Shown piece after piece: positions 24,067 to 31,839 of a stretch of 64,000 bases of DNA (position 1 is its first letter; each line of letters opens with the position of its first letter). Below the pieces are notes generated by a model. It did not search any database, was not told the DNA's origin, and saw only the letters and a program-made list of their open reading frames with translations. The DNA is taken from positions 62,001 through 126,000 of the forward strand of contig CAKTMC010000001.1 of assembly GCA_934573735.1 (NCBI GenBank). Reading direction: 5' to 3'. The translations under genes and the position numbers were made by a program. This DNA comes from an uncultured Oscillospiraceae bacterium (GTDB lineage: Bacteria > Bacillota > Clostridia > Oscillospirales > Oscillospiraceae).

Positions 24067-25341
24067 TCAGAGCTTTGCCTTTTCGCCCTCGGGCGCGACC
24101 TTGACGAGCACACGCTCGACACGCCGGCCGTCCATGGCAAGCACCGTGACCGTCATGTTCCTGAAGCTGAAGCTGTCGCCCTCCTTGGGGAAGCCGCCGA
24201 ACATCTCAAGCGTCCAGCCGCCGACGGTGTTGCTCTCAGCGTCAAAATCGTCCTCATTCAGACCGACAAGCTCAAGAAAATCGGAGAGTATCATCGCGCC
24301 GTCAAGCTCATATTCGCTTTCCTCGCGCTGCACGACCTCATGCTCGACCACGTCGCTCTCGTCCCAGATATCACCGACAATCTGCTCAAGCACGTCCTCC
24401 ATGGAAACTACGCCCAGCGTGCCGCCATACTCGTCGGACACAATGGCGAGGTGCTGCTTTGCCTTGCGCAGAGTATTGAGCACGGCGGGCAGCTTCATGG
24501 TTTTATAGACATAGCAGGGGGGCATCAAAAGCTTACGGACATCGGCGCGGCCGTCATCCGCCAGAGCCTTGAGAAAATGATTCAGATAAAGGATACCGAT
24601 GACATTATCAATGCTGCCCTCATAGACAGGCAGACGTGTGAAGGGCGCATCCTCGACTATGGCAAGAATTTCCTCCCAATCGTCCTCAATATCTATCGCC
24701 TGAACGTCCACGCGCGCGGTCATGACCTCAAACGCCGAGGTTTCGGAGAAGTCTATCGCGGCCTGCACAAGCTCGGACTGATCCTCATCGAGAACGTCCT
24801 CGTCCTCGGCAGTCTCGATTATCGACTGAAGCTCCTCAACGGCCTCATCGGAGGCGTCGTCACTGTCCGCAGGCTTGATGCCGCGGGTCATGAGGTTGAT
24901 AAGCGAAACGACCAGCCACACAAGAGGATAGAATATTATCATCATCGTGCGGACGACGTAGGCATTTTTGAGCGAGGTGCGGTTTGCGTTCTTCTTGGCG
25001 CTAATCTTCGGCATCGTCTCGCCGAAAATAATGACAAGCAGAGTCAGAATAATCGTTGCAAGCCATGTATATTCTGTCTCGCCGGTCACAAGAAAGACCG
25101 CAACGGAGGCAAGCGACGAGGCGCCGATATTTGCAAGGTTATTGCCGATAAGTATTGCGCTGAGTGCATCGTCAAAGTGCTCTGCGATGTACACCGCAGC
25201 CTTTGCGCGCTTTGAGCCGCCGTCCCGCGCACCTTCAAGGCGCATGACATTGCACGACGAGAACGCCATCTCGGACGCGGAGCAGAAGTTCGACAGGCAC
25301 AGGCACAGGAAGATGCCTATAAATACAAGAGCCGTATTCAC
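24067..25341 (-). CDS. HlyC/CorC (CNNM) family transporter, second copy
   Basis: 424 residues. N-terminal DUF21/CNNM membrane domain (about 1-185, four helices), a CBS pair (about 200-325, LPVYEGSIDNVIGILYLNHF) and a C-terminal CorC_HlyC domain (about 335-420, YELDGAMILSDFLELVG). Such proteins move or sense Mg2+ or Co2+. GTG start overlaps the upstream paralogue stop (GTGA) with GGGAGG 9 bases upstream. Tandem duplicate of the next gene. Confidence 0.92.
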   Translation of the reverse strand: MNTALVFIGIFLCLCLSNFCSASEMAFSSCNVMRLEGARDGGSKRAKAAVYIAEHFDDALSAILIGNNLANIGASSLASVAVFLVTGETEYTWLATIILTLLVIIFGETMPKISAKKNANRTSLKNAYVVRTMMIIFYPLVWLVVSLINLMTRGIKPADSDDASDEAVEELQSIIETAEDEDVLDEDQSELVQAAIDFSETSAFEVMTARVDVQAIDIEDDWEEILAIVEDAPFTRLPVYEGSIDNVIGILYLNHFLKALADDGRADVRKLLMPPCYVYKTMKLPAVLNTLRKAKQHLAIVSDEYGGTLGVVSMEDVLEQIVGDIWDESDVVEHEVVQREESEYELDGAMILSDFLELVGLNEDDFDAESNTVGGWTLEMFGGFPKEGDSFSFRNMTVTVLAMDGRRVERVLVKVAPEGEKAKL

Positions 25342-26654
25342 TGAGCCTCGCCTCCCTTCTCCTCGGGCACGAGCGCGACCTTGAGCTTGAGTATGCGGTT
25401 ATGCTCCATCTCTGTGACCGTGACCCTGAGCCCGTGATACTCAAAGCTCTCGCCGGCCTTGGGAATGGCGGAGAACTGCTCATATGCCCATTCGCCCATG
25501 AGCGTATTGACAAGCTCCTCGTTCTCCTCGGGATCCTCAAAGTCGAAAAGCTCAAACACGTCGCTGACGGACTGATCCGCATCGACCACATAGCTTCCGT
25601 CCGGAAGCGCAACGACCGGCTCCTCGACAATGTCCTCCTCATCCCATATTTCGCCGACAAGCTCCTCAAGAATATCCTCGACCGTGACAATGCCGAGTGT
25701 GCCGCCGTAGTTATCCGTGACAACGGCCATGTTCAGCTTGCGCTTGGACATGACGGGCAGAAGCTCGTCGATATTCATGCTGTGATGGACGAAAAACGCC
25801 TCGTCGAGCAGGGGGCGGATGTTCAGATCGTTGCCTTGACGGAGATATGCCTTGATAAAGCGGCGTATCTGAAGGATGCCGATAATATTGTCAATGCTGC
25901 CCTCATAGACCGGCAGACGGCTGTGGGGCTGATTTTTTATATAAGCGAGAATTTCCTCATGGCTGCTGGCGATATCCACGGCGGCGAGGTCAACTCTCGG
26001 CGTGAGCACGCTTTCAACCGTGACCTCGCCGAACTGAAGCGCAGAAGAAATCAGGTCGCCCTGCTCCTCGTCGAGGCTGCCCTCCTCGGTCATGTCCTCT
26101 ATCATGTCGTAAATCTCGTCCTCGGTCATCGAGGTCTCCCCGTCGCCGGGGGTGAGCCTTGCCGCAGCCTGACCTATCTTTGTCAGAAGCCTTGAAAGCG
26201 GACCGAACAGCTTCATGAAGAACAAAAGCACGCCCGAGCAGGCCTTTGCAAAGCGCTCACTGTACTTTTTCGCAATGCTTTTCGGGAGCATTTCGCCCGC
26301 AAAAAACACGACGATGGTTGTGACAATGGTGCTGACAGACACGGCGCTCAAGCCCCACAGCCGCGTGACCGCGACAGTCACCAGCGAGGCCGTGGCAATA
26401 TGTACGATATTCGTACATATCAGCAGAGTGCTGATAGCCATGTCAAAGTTATCAAGAATGTACATTGCTCTTTTCGCGCCGGGCTCACCGCGCTCGGCGG
26501 CGACCTTCATCTTTGTGCGCGAGGCGGAGGCAAACGCGGTCTCGGCCACGGCAAAGAACATTGCGCAGAAAAGCAGCGCAACTGCGATTATCCAGGGGGT
26601 AAGCTCGGGCGGGGCCTGAGCTGCCATTTCCGGCAATCGACTGCCATCATCCAT
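25338..26654 (-). CDS. HlyC/CorC (CNNM) family transporter, first copy
   Basis: 438 residues with the same domain order as the downstream copy: DUF21 membrane part (about 20-200), two CBS motifs (LPVYEGSIDNIIGILQIRRF), CorC_HlyC tail (YVVDADQSVSDVFELFDF). The CBS part is nearly identical in motif to the second copy, while membrane and linker parts differ, so this is an old duplication. AAAGGAG is 13 bases before ATG 26654; an ATG at codon 10 is possible. Promoter at 26694-26722. Confidence 0.92.
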   Translation of the reverse strand: MDDGSRLPEMAAQAPPELTPWIIAVALLFCAMFFAVAETAFASASRTKMKVAAERGEPGAKRAMYILDNFDMAISTLLICTNIVHIATASLVTVAVTRLWGLSAVSVSTIVTTIVVFFAGEMLPKSIAKKYSERFAKACSGVLLFFMKLFGPLSRLLTKIGQAAARLTPGDGETSMTEDEIYDMIEDMTEEGSLDEEQGDLISSALQFGEVTVESVLTPRVDLAAVDIASSHEEILAYIKNQPHSRLPVYEGSIDNIIGILQIRRFIKAYLRQGNDLNIRPLLDEAFFVHHSMNIDELLPVMSKRKLNMAVVTDNYGGTLGIVTVEDILEELVGEIWDEEDIVEEPVVALPDGSYVVDADQSVSDVFELFDFEDPEENEELVNTLMGEWAYEQFSAIPKAGESFEYHGLRVTVTEMEHNRILKLKVALVPEEKGGEAQ

Positions 26655-26693
26655 TTAGGATATACAACTCCTTTTGTTTATAGAATAAAAATC

Positions 26694-26722
26694 AGTATAG
26701 CATAGTCTGCCATTTACGTCAA
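26694..26722 (-). promoter_or_regulatory. Sigma-A promoter of the HlyC/CorC pair
   Basis: Minus strand TTGACG (26722-26717), 17-base spacer, TATACT (26699-26694). Confidence 0.65.
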
Positions 26723-26791
26723 CGGATATGTATAATTTAAGGGAAATGTTCACAAAAAGGCCAACAAATTATTGAACGTGATTAAACTTCA

Positions 26792-26822
26792 AGCCTGCCG
26801 GGCTGTTTTAGTCCGGCAGGCT
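26792..26822 (-). terminator. Terminator after the WYL regulator
   Basis: Perfect ten-base stem AGCCTGCCGG / CCGGCAGGCT 11 bases past the stop codon of the WYL gene. The following T-tract is interrupted. Confidence 0.65.
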
Positions 26823-26832
26823 GATTCTGACT

Positions 26833-27828
26833 CTAAGAGAAAAACTTATCGGCGTTTTCGTAGGCGTCGGCGAGCATATCCGTGTACTGCCTTCGGACAT
26901 AGTCCGGGGCGAGAATTTTTACCCTGCTGCCGAAGCCGAATATCCAGCTGTAAAGCACATGACTGACAGCGGTGTTCACCTCGGCGACAAAATGCGTCGC
27001 GTCATATTTCCTCGTCTGCACATCCAGTCCGAAGCGGTCAATGATAGCGTCCATAAGCTCGTTATCGCAGAGAAGATCCACGGTATCCACCCCGCTGCTG
27101 AACATATGCACCATCGTGCGCGCAAAATCCGCTCCGCTGAAGCCCTCGGGCGCGGGGACTGCGTCCTCGTCCAAAATCTCGGGGCGGGACAGTATTCTGT
27201 CAAGGCGGTAGCTGACGATTTTGTCATGCTTGTCCGAATGACCGACGACGTAATAATAGTCTCCGTTCCAGATAAGGACATAGGGGCTGAACACATAGGG
27301 CTTGCCGGAGTTGCGGGGCTGGCGGCGCTTGAGCGAGTCGTAACGGAAATAGCGGAAGGCGACCTTCTTCCCGCGGTTTATGGCCTCGTTCAGCGCATCG
27401 ACGATATAATATATCTGCTCGTTTGCGTGCTTTGCGCGGTCCTCGGCATATAGATTGCGGCGCAGCTCGTCGGCGCGGTTTTGGCTTGCAAAACGGGTGA
27501 GCTTTGCAATAAGCTCTGCGCTCTTTTTGGCGGTGATGAATTTGGCGGAGGCGACCGCGTCAATAAGCAGCTTGAGCTCGGGCAGGTCGAGCATACGGTC
27601 GTTTGCCGAGTAATACTTGCGGGAGCCGATGCTTGTTTCGCATACGTCAAAGCCGTATTCACGAAGTTGGGCAATGTCGGAGGAGATAGTCGTGCGGTAG
27701 GTGTAGATACCGTACTCGCAGTCAAGTATCTGCGCAATTTCCGTTGTGGGCAGGGGATGCTCCTCGTCCGTCCGCTCGTATAGTATCTTTAGCAGATATA
27801 ATAGTCTGGGTTTACTCTCTTTCTTCAT
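26833..27828 (-). CDS. WYL-domain transcriptional regulator
   Basis: 331 residues. N-terminal winged helix (about 8-75, TTEIAQILDCEYGIYTYRTT as HTH), then a WYL domain (about 140-225) with NGDYYYVVGHSDKHDKIVSY in the position of the W-Y-L ligand-binding strand, and a C-terminal extension. WYL regulators bind nucleotides or nucleic acid and often control stress, DNA repair or defence genes; no such cluster is adjacent. Monocistronic. Confidence 0.88.
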   Translation of the reverse strand: MKKESKPRLLYLLKILYERTDEEHPLPTTEIAQILDCEYGIYTYRTTISSDIAQLREYGFDVCETSIGSRKYYSANDRMLDLPELKLLIDAVASAKFITAKKSAELIAKLTRFASQNRADELRRNLYAEDRAKHANEQIYYIVDALNEAINRGKKVAFRYFRYDSLKRRQPRNSGKPYVFSPYVLIWNGDYYYVVGHSDKHDKIVSYRLDRILSRPEILDEDAVPAPEGFSGADFARTMVHMFSSGVDTVDLLCDNELMDAIIDRFGLDVQTRKYDATHFVAEVNTAVSHVLYSWIFGFGSRVKILAPDYVRRQYTDMLADAYENADKFFS

Positions 27829-27925
27829 AGTTTTCCACCGGCTTCACATTATTTGCCTTGGTTATATATTCCTATTCTAATATAAATCCGGCGGTATTGC
27901 AATAAGGGATGTTAAAAATCTTTAC

Positions 27926-27949
27926 AGCTGTCGCCTTTTGACGACAGCT
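27926..27949. repeat. Inverted repeat upstream of the WYL gene
   Basis: AGCTGTCG (27926-27933) and CGACAGCT (27942-27949), about 100 bases before the WYL start and 45 past the rpsR terminator. It may be an autoregulatory operator or a weak second terminator (minus-strand tail GATTTTTAAC). Confidence 0.4.
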
Positions 27950-27992
27950 ATGGCAAAATGTGTTATTTTCAGTGCTTTTGGGTAAAGCCAAC

Positions 27993-28023
27993 AAAAAAAT
28001 CTCCCCGGAAAACCCGGGGAGAT
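27993..28023 (-). terminator. Terminator after rpsF-ssb-rpsR
   Basis: Stem ATCTCCCCGG / CCGGGGAGAT with a 4-base loop and a run of seven T on the minus strand. Confidence 0.92.
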
Positions 28024-28035
28024 CAAAGCTTATAA

Positions 28036-28275
28036 TCAGTCGGTCACATAGGGCAGGAGGGCGATCTGACGCGCTCTCTTTATGGCCTCAGTGAGTTCAC
28101 GCTGATGCATGGCGCAAACACCGGTAGTACGGCGAGGCAGAATCTTGCTGCGCTCGGACATATAGCGGCGGAGCTTTGCGGTGTCCTTATAGTCGATGGT
28201 CGTTGCCTTATCGACGCAGAACTGGCAAACTTTTCTGCGCTTACGATTCTTGGGGTTGTTCTTATCGAAAGCCAA
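28036..28275 (-). CDS. rpsR: 30S ribosomal protein S18
   Basis: 79 residues, family length. C-terminal signature YKDTAKLRRYMSERSKILPRR and TGVCAMHQRELTEAIKRAR. Two N-terminal Cys (VCQFCVDKA) show a zinc-type S18 N-terminus. Binds S6 on the 30S platform. Last of rpsF-ssb-rpsR. Confidence 0.98.
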   Translation of the reverse strand: MAFDKNNPKNRKRRKVCQFCVDKATTIDYKDTAKLRRYMSERSKILPRRTTGVCAMHQRELTEAIKRARQIALLPYVTD

Positions 28276-28299
28276 AGCTGTATCCTCCTATCAAAAATT

Positions 28300-28764
28300 T
28301 TAGAACGGCAGCTCGCCGTCGCCGTCGTCGTAATCAGAGAAGCTGTCGTCGCTGCGTGAAGTGTTCACGCTCTTGGGAGCTTCATAGCTGTTCTGACGAC
28401 CGAAATCGGAACGCTCGCTGCGGGAATCGCCGCCTTCGCGGCGCTTGCTTTCGCCGAAGTAGACATTGTCTGCAACGACCTCCGCGCTGCGGCGCTTGCC
28501 GCCGTCACGGTCGGTCCAGTCACGGATCTGCAGGCGGCCGGAAACGACTGCCATGCTGCCCTTGGTGAAATACTTGCTGACAAATTCGGCGGTCTGACGC
28601 CATGCTACGCAGTCGATAAAATCGGTCTGCTTTTCGCCTCCGTCGCGTCCGCCGAAATCACGGTCGACCGCGAGGGAGAAGGAAACCACAGGCGTCTGGG
28701 ACTGAGTGTATCTCAGCTCGGGATCCCGAGTGAGACGACCCATAATAACAATGTGATTAAGCAT
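28300..28764 (-). CDS. ssb: Single-stranded DNA-binding protein
   Basis: 154 residues. OB-fold start MLNHIVIMGRLTRDPELRYT, then WRQTAEFVSKYFTKGSMAVV. A Gly/Ser/Arg-rich linker leads to the acidic tip DYDDGDGELPF that recruits partner proteins. SD AAGGAG before the ATG. The rpsF-ssb-rpsR order is conserved in Firmicutes and couples ssb to ribosomal protein control. Confidence 0.98.
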   Translation of the reverse strand: MLNHIVIMGRLTRDPELRYTQSQTPVVSFSLAVDRDFGGRDGGEKQTDFIDCVAWRQTAEFVSKYFTKGSMAVVSGRLQIRDWTDRDGGKRRSAEVVADNVYFGESKRREGGDSRSERSDFGRQNSYEAPKSVNTSRSDDSFSDYDDGDGELPF

Positions 28765-28775
28765 CTTTGCGCTCC

Positions 28776-29072
28776 TTACTCTGCACGCAGGGTGATCAGG
28801 CGACGCAGGATGCCGTCAGTGATACCGAGAATACGATCCAGCTCTGCCGGGAAATCAGCGCCGCTGGTGAACTTCATCAGCACATAGTAGCCCTCGGTGA
28901 TATAGTTGATCTCATAAGCGAGCTTACGCTTGCCCATTTCCACCAACTCATCAAGAGTACCATTTGCCTCAACAAGTGCCTTGAACTTCTCAACAACAGC
29001 CGCGGTCTCTTCCTCGGTGAAGTTGGGATTGATGATGTACATTACTTCGTACTTTTCGCTTGCTTTTGCCAT
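28776..29072 (-). CDS. rpsF: 30S ribosomal protein S6
   Basis: 98 residues from MAKASEKYEVMYIINPNF. The reading frame is open to 29105, but AAAGGAGG lies 6 bases before ATG 29072, which fits the usual 95-100 residues. KRKLAYEINYITEGYYVLM is the S6 core. First gene of the operon. Confidence 0.97.
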   Translation of the reverse strand: MAKASEKYEVMYIINPNFTEEETAAVVEKFKALVEANGTLDELVEMGKRKLAYEINYITEGYYVLMKFTSGADFPAELDRILGITDGILRRLITLRAE

Positions 29073-29144
29073 GGTTGCACCTCCTTTTGGTCTTTTGGCC
29101 CCCACTCATATGGGAGCAAGGATAGCCCGCCCATACTGACAGGC
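29073..29144 (-). promoter_or_regulatory. rpsF 5' leader with a stable hairpin
   Basis: The ~72-base leader folds GCTCCCA / TGGGGGC around a 6-base loop (about 29099-29118), followed by A-rich sequence to the SD. Firmicute rpsF leaders often carry an S6:S18-binding element; I cannot confirm its conserved core here. Confidence 0.35.
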
Positions 29145-29150
29145 CTAATA

Positions 29151-29178
29151 ATTATATCGGATTTCCCTGAAATGTCAA
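29151..29178 (-). promoter_or_regulatory. Strong sigma-A promoter of rpsF-ssb-rpsR
   Basis: Minus strand perfect TTGACA (29178-29173), 16-base spacer, perfect TATAAT (29156-29151). Confidence 0.85.
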
Positions 29179-29216
29179 GGATTTTTTGAAAATTTGAGGA
29201 AGAAATTTTCCGCTTC

Positions 29217-29245
29217 TTGCGCTAAGCGGTGTGAAATGCTATATT
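29217..29245 (+). promoter_or_regulatory. Candidate promoter of the HTH-TPR regulator
   Basis: TTGCGC (29217-29222), 17-base spacer, TATATT (29240-29245), 22 bases before the start codon. Confidence 0.5.
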
Positions 29246-29267
29246 ATACCCGAAAGAGGGTGCGGGA

Positions 29268-30431
29268 ATGGACAAAAACATCAGCGGATATATCATCCGG
29301 CGTGAGCGCCTGCGGCGCGGCTGGAGTCAGGACGGGCTTTGCCTCGGGATATGCGCCGCGTCCTATCTGTCGAAGATAGAGCAGGGGCGGGTCACGGCAT
29401 CGGAGGACATTCTGCGCCTTTTATATGAGAGGCTTACTCTGCCGTGGTACGGAGGCGAGTCTGCCATGAGCGGGCTGAGCGAGCGCCTTGACGAGCTGTA
29501 CGAGCTTGCCTACTCCGGCGAATTTAAGGCTCTTAATGCCGCCGTCACCGCCCTGCGCGAGGAAAAGCCGGAGCTGCTGCTGAGTCCAGCCGCAGCGGAC
29601 ATCTCCGTGCTTTCGGAGATCGCAGCATGGCGCGGCGAGAGCGCGGATATTGACGAGGCAATGGAGCAGTATCTTGCGCCGCGCGGTCTTGCGCTGCTGA
29701 GGCTGATGCAGCATAGGGAAGCGGAGGCTGCCGCCATCTACCCTTCGGCGCTCTGCTCTTACTGGGCGGGCAACGTCCTGTATGAGAGCGGCGGGAGCTA
29801 CACCGCCGCCGTCGAGAGCTTTCAGCGCGCCTATGCACTGGCAGCGGAGGAGGGGCAGGCGCGGCTTATGATGCTCAGTCAGGCGCACCTCGGAAACTGC
29901 TATGCAAACCTGCTCGACGTGGAGAACATGAACGCGCATTACCTCATTGCAAAGCGGCTTTGCAGGGCGCTGGATGCCACGGCGCTGCTTGCAGACATCG
30001 AGTATAATCGCGCCGCGACCGCGCTTGAAACGGGCGATTTTGAGGGCGCGTACAAATACTTCTCCGCCGTAAGGGAGCCGAGACTGATGGATCTTCACAA
30101 GCTTGCGATATGCTGTGAAAAGCTCGGTCGGCGCGAGGAGGCGCTTGCCGCTTTGGACGCGGCCGAGGCGGCGGAGGAGACATATATCCCGGCAGAGCTT
30201 GCAGGGGCGATGCTCGGGCTTGTGCGCCGCCGGCTCGAAAACCCCGACTATCTGCATGATGCCGATTACGGCGCGGCGCTGCTCGACTGCTTTGAGCGCT
30301 GCCGCCGGGAGCTTCCGATAGGCTACGCGGGCTTTCATCTTCCGTGGCTGCTCGAATGGTACACCGCAAACCGGCAATACAAGCTTGCGTATGAGCTTAT
30401 GAACGAATTTCCTATAAAGCTGAAAATATGA
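29268..30431 (+). CDS. XRE-type HTH regulator with TPR-like C-terminal domain
   Basis: 387 residues. N-terminal XRE helix-turn-helix (about 6-62: RRERLRRGWSQDGLCLGICA, YLSKIEQGR). The rest is about eight helical hairpins of TPR type (for example YTAAVESFQRAYALAAEEGQ, about 183-202). The layout resembles RRNPP peptide-sensing regulators and single-component TPR regulators. No small pheromone gene is visible downstream. It precedes an MFS exporter in the same direction and may control it. Confidence 0.85.
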   Translation: MDKNISGYIIRRERLRRGWSQDGLCLGICAASYLSKIEQGRVTASEDILRLLYERLTLPWYGGESAMSGLSERLDELYELAYSGEFKALNAAVTALREEKPELLLSPAAADISVLSEIAAWRGESADIDEAMEQYLAPRGLALLRLMQHREAEAAAIYPSALCSYWAGNVLYESGGSYTAAVESFQRAYALAAEEGQARLMMLSQAHLGNCYANLLDVENMNAHYLIAKRLCRALDATALLADIEYNRAATALETGDFEGAYKYFSAVREPRLMDLHKLAICCEKLGRREEALAALDAAEAAEETYIPAELAGAMLGLVRRRLENPDYLHDADYGAALLDCFERCRRELPIGYAGFHLPWLLEWYTANRQYKLAYELMNEFPIKLKI

Positions 30432-30436
30432 CGATT

Positions 30437-30485
30437 AAACCCGCTTGCTATAAGAAAACTTTCCCACAACAAGCGGGTTTATTAT
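30437..30485 (+). terminator. Terminator after the HTH-TPR gene
   Basis: Eleven-base stem AAACCCGCTTG / CAAGCGGGTTT with a 22-base loop, then TTTATTAT. Confidence 0.75.
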
Positions 30486-30491
30486 ATCTTA

Positions 30492-30519
30492 ACCTCGTGA
30501 TAGCATATATGCGAGGTGA
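30492..30519 (+). promoter_or_regulatory. Hairpin covering the SD of the MFS exporter
   Basis: ACCTCG (30492-30497) pairs with CGAGGT (30512-30517), masking GAGGTGA (30513-30519), the near-perfect SD for the TTG start at 30525. It could restrict translation. Confidence 0.45.
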
Positions 30520-30524
30520 GGAGA

Positions 30525-31748
30525 TTGAAAAAGACTCTGTGGACAAAAAACTTTACTCTTGTTACCGCGGCAAGCGCTCTCGGCGCGGTCAGCGGCATTG
30601 CGGGAGGCTTCGCGCTGTCGTTTCTGGTGTTCGACGAAACGGGCAGCACGCTTGCCTCGGCGCTGATAATGGCGATACAGCTTGTGCCGTATTTTATACT
30701 GCCTCTCTTTCTGGCTCCGGTCATGGATCGTCTGCCGCGAAAGCCGTTTTTAGTCGCCGGGGATATCGTGGACGGCGTATTGTATGCGCTGATGGGCTTT
30801 TATTTGATTAAATTCGAGTTTTCATACGCGGCGTATCTCGGCTATTCGCTGCTGCTTGCCTGTCTCGGAAGCTTTGACGAGCTGGCATTTCAGAGCATAT
30901 ATCCAAAGCTCATCCCCGAGGGCATGGAGCAGCAGGGCTATGCCGTGTCAACGACGCTATACCCGATACTGCGTGTGCTTATGCTGCCGCTTGCAGGGCT
31001 GCTGCTCGACGCGGTGGGCGCTGCGTGGATACTCATCGGTCAGGGCGGGCTGTCGCTCATGGCGGCGCTTGTCGAGAGCAATATTGACATTAAGGAGCAG
31101 CAGCGCGGAGAAAAGGAAAAGCTTTTCAGCCTCCGTCAATGGTGCTCGGATATACGGGAGGCGGCGGAATATCTCAAAAACGAGCGCGGTGTGACCGGGA
31201 TATTCTCATATATGGCGGTCACAAACGGAGTCGCAAGCGGCTATTCCTCGATACTCGTCGCGTTTTTCAGGACATTTCCGGGCTTTACGGCGGCCATGTA
31301 CTCGCTTTTCTCCGTGTTTGAGTTTGCGGGGAGGACGCTCGGCGGAGCGGTGCAGTATAAGCTGCGGCTTGCCAAGGAAAAGAAATTCGGCTTTACTTTT
31401 ATAGTGTACCAGATTTATGAGCTTATGGATATGTGCCTGCTCTGGCTTCCCTATCCGCTGATGCTTGCAAACCGGGCGCTGGTCGGCTTCCTCGGCGCAA
31501 ACAGCGCAACCATGCGTCAGGCGGCAATGCAAAGCTATATCCCCGAAAATCTGCGCGCAAGGCTCAACGCCTTTCAGAATATGCTCATCACGGCAGCAAG
31601 CGGAGTGTTTGCACTCGCTATCGGGGCACTCGGGGAGATACTGGATTACCGGCTCTGCGTGAGCATCTGCGGCGCGACGGCGTTTCTTGCGGCATGGCTC
31701 TTTGTCTGGCGGCGGCGCAGCGACGTAAAAAGGATTTTTGAAAAATAA
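30525..31748 (+). CDS. MFS transporter
   Basis: 407 residues, twelve helices; opening MKKTLWTKNFTLVTAASALG is typical of an MFS subgroup in Clostridia, and PVMDRLPRKPFLVAGDIVDG is the loop 2-3 motif. A GTG at 30516 is in frame, but GAGGTGA lies 5 bases before TTG 30525, making TTG the likelier start. A macrolide/drug exporter-like family is probable; substrate unknown. It lies behind an XRE-TPR regulator. Confidence 0.88.
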   Translation: MKKTLWTKNFTLVTAASALGAVSGIAGGFALSFLVFDETGSTLASALIMAIQLVPYFILPLFLAPVMDRLPRKPFLVAGDIVDGVLYALMGFYLIKFEFSYAAYLGYSLLLACLGSFDELAFQSIYPKLIPEGMEQQGYAVSTTLYPILRVLMLPLAGLLLDAVGAAWILIGQGGLSLMAALVESNIDIKEQQRGEKEKLFSLRQWCSDIREAAEYLKNERGVTGIFSYMAVTNGVASGYSSILVAFFRTFPGFTAAMYSLFSVFEFAGRTLGGAVQYKLRLAKEKKFGFTFIVYQIYELMDMCLLWLPYPLMLANRALVGFLGANSATMRQAAMQSYIPENLRARLNAFQNMLITAASGVFALAIGALGEILDYRLCVSICGATAFLAAWLFVWRRRSDVKRIFEK

Positions 31749-31764
31749 ATATGCCATAAATTCG

Positions 31765-31800
31765 GGCGGCTCTGTTTACACGGGGCCGCCTTGAATGTTA
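31765..31800 (+). terminator. Weak terminator after the MFS exporter
   Basis: GGCGGC / GCCGCC stem with a 14-base loop, then TTGAATGTTATTAT. The T-rich tail doubles as the -35 of the next promoter. Confidence 0.4.
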
Positions 31801-31820
31801 TTATATAATTATATTATAAT
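31791..31820 (+). promoter_or_regulatory. Candidate promoter of the GH2 gene
   Basis: TTGAAT (31791-31796), 18-base spacer, perfect TATAAT (31815-31820), 20 bases before the start. Confidence 0.5.
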
Positions 31821-31839
31821 AAGTATAAAATGGGGAGGG

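Noticed and set aside
29268..30515. Peptide pheromone gene for an RRNPP-type system
   Set aside because: Between the regulator and the exporter there is only a terminator and a short hairpin; no small ORF with a secretion signal and SD.
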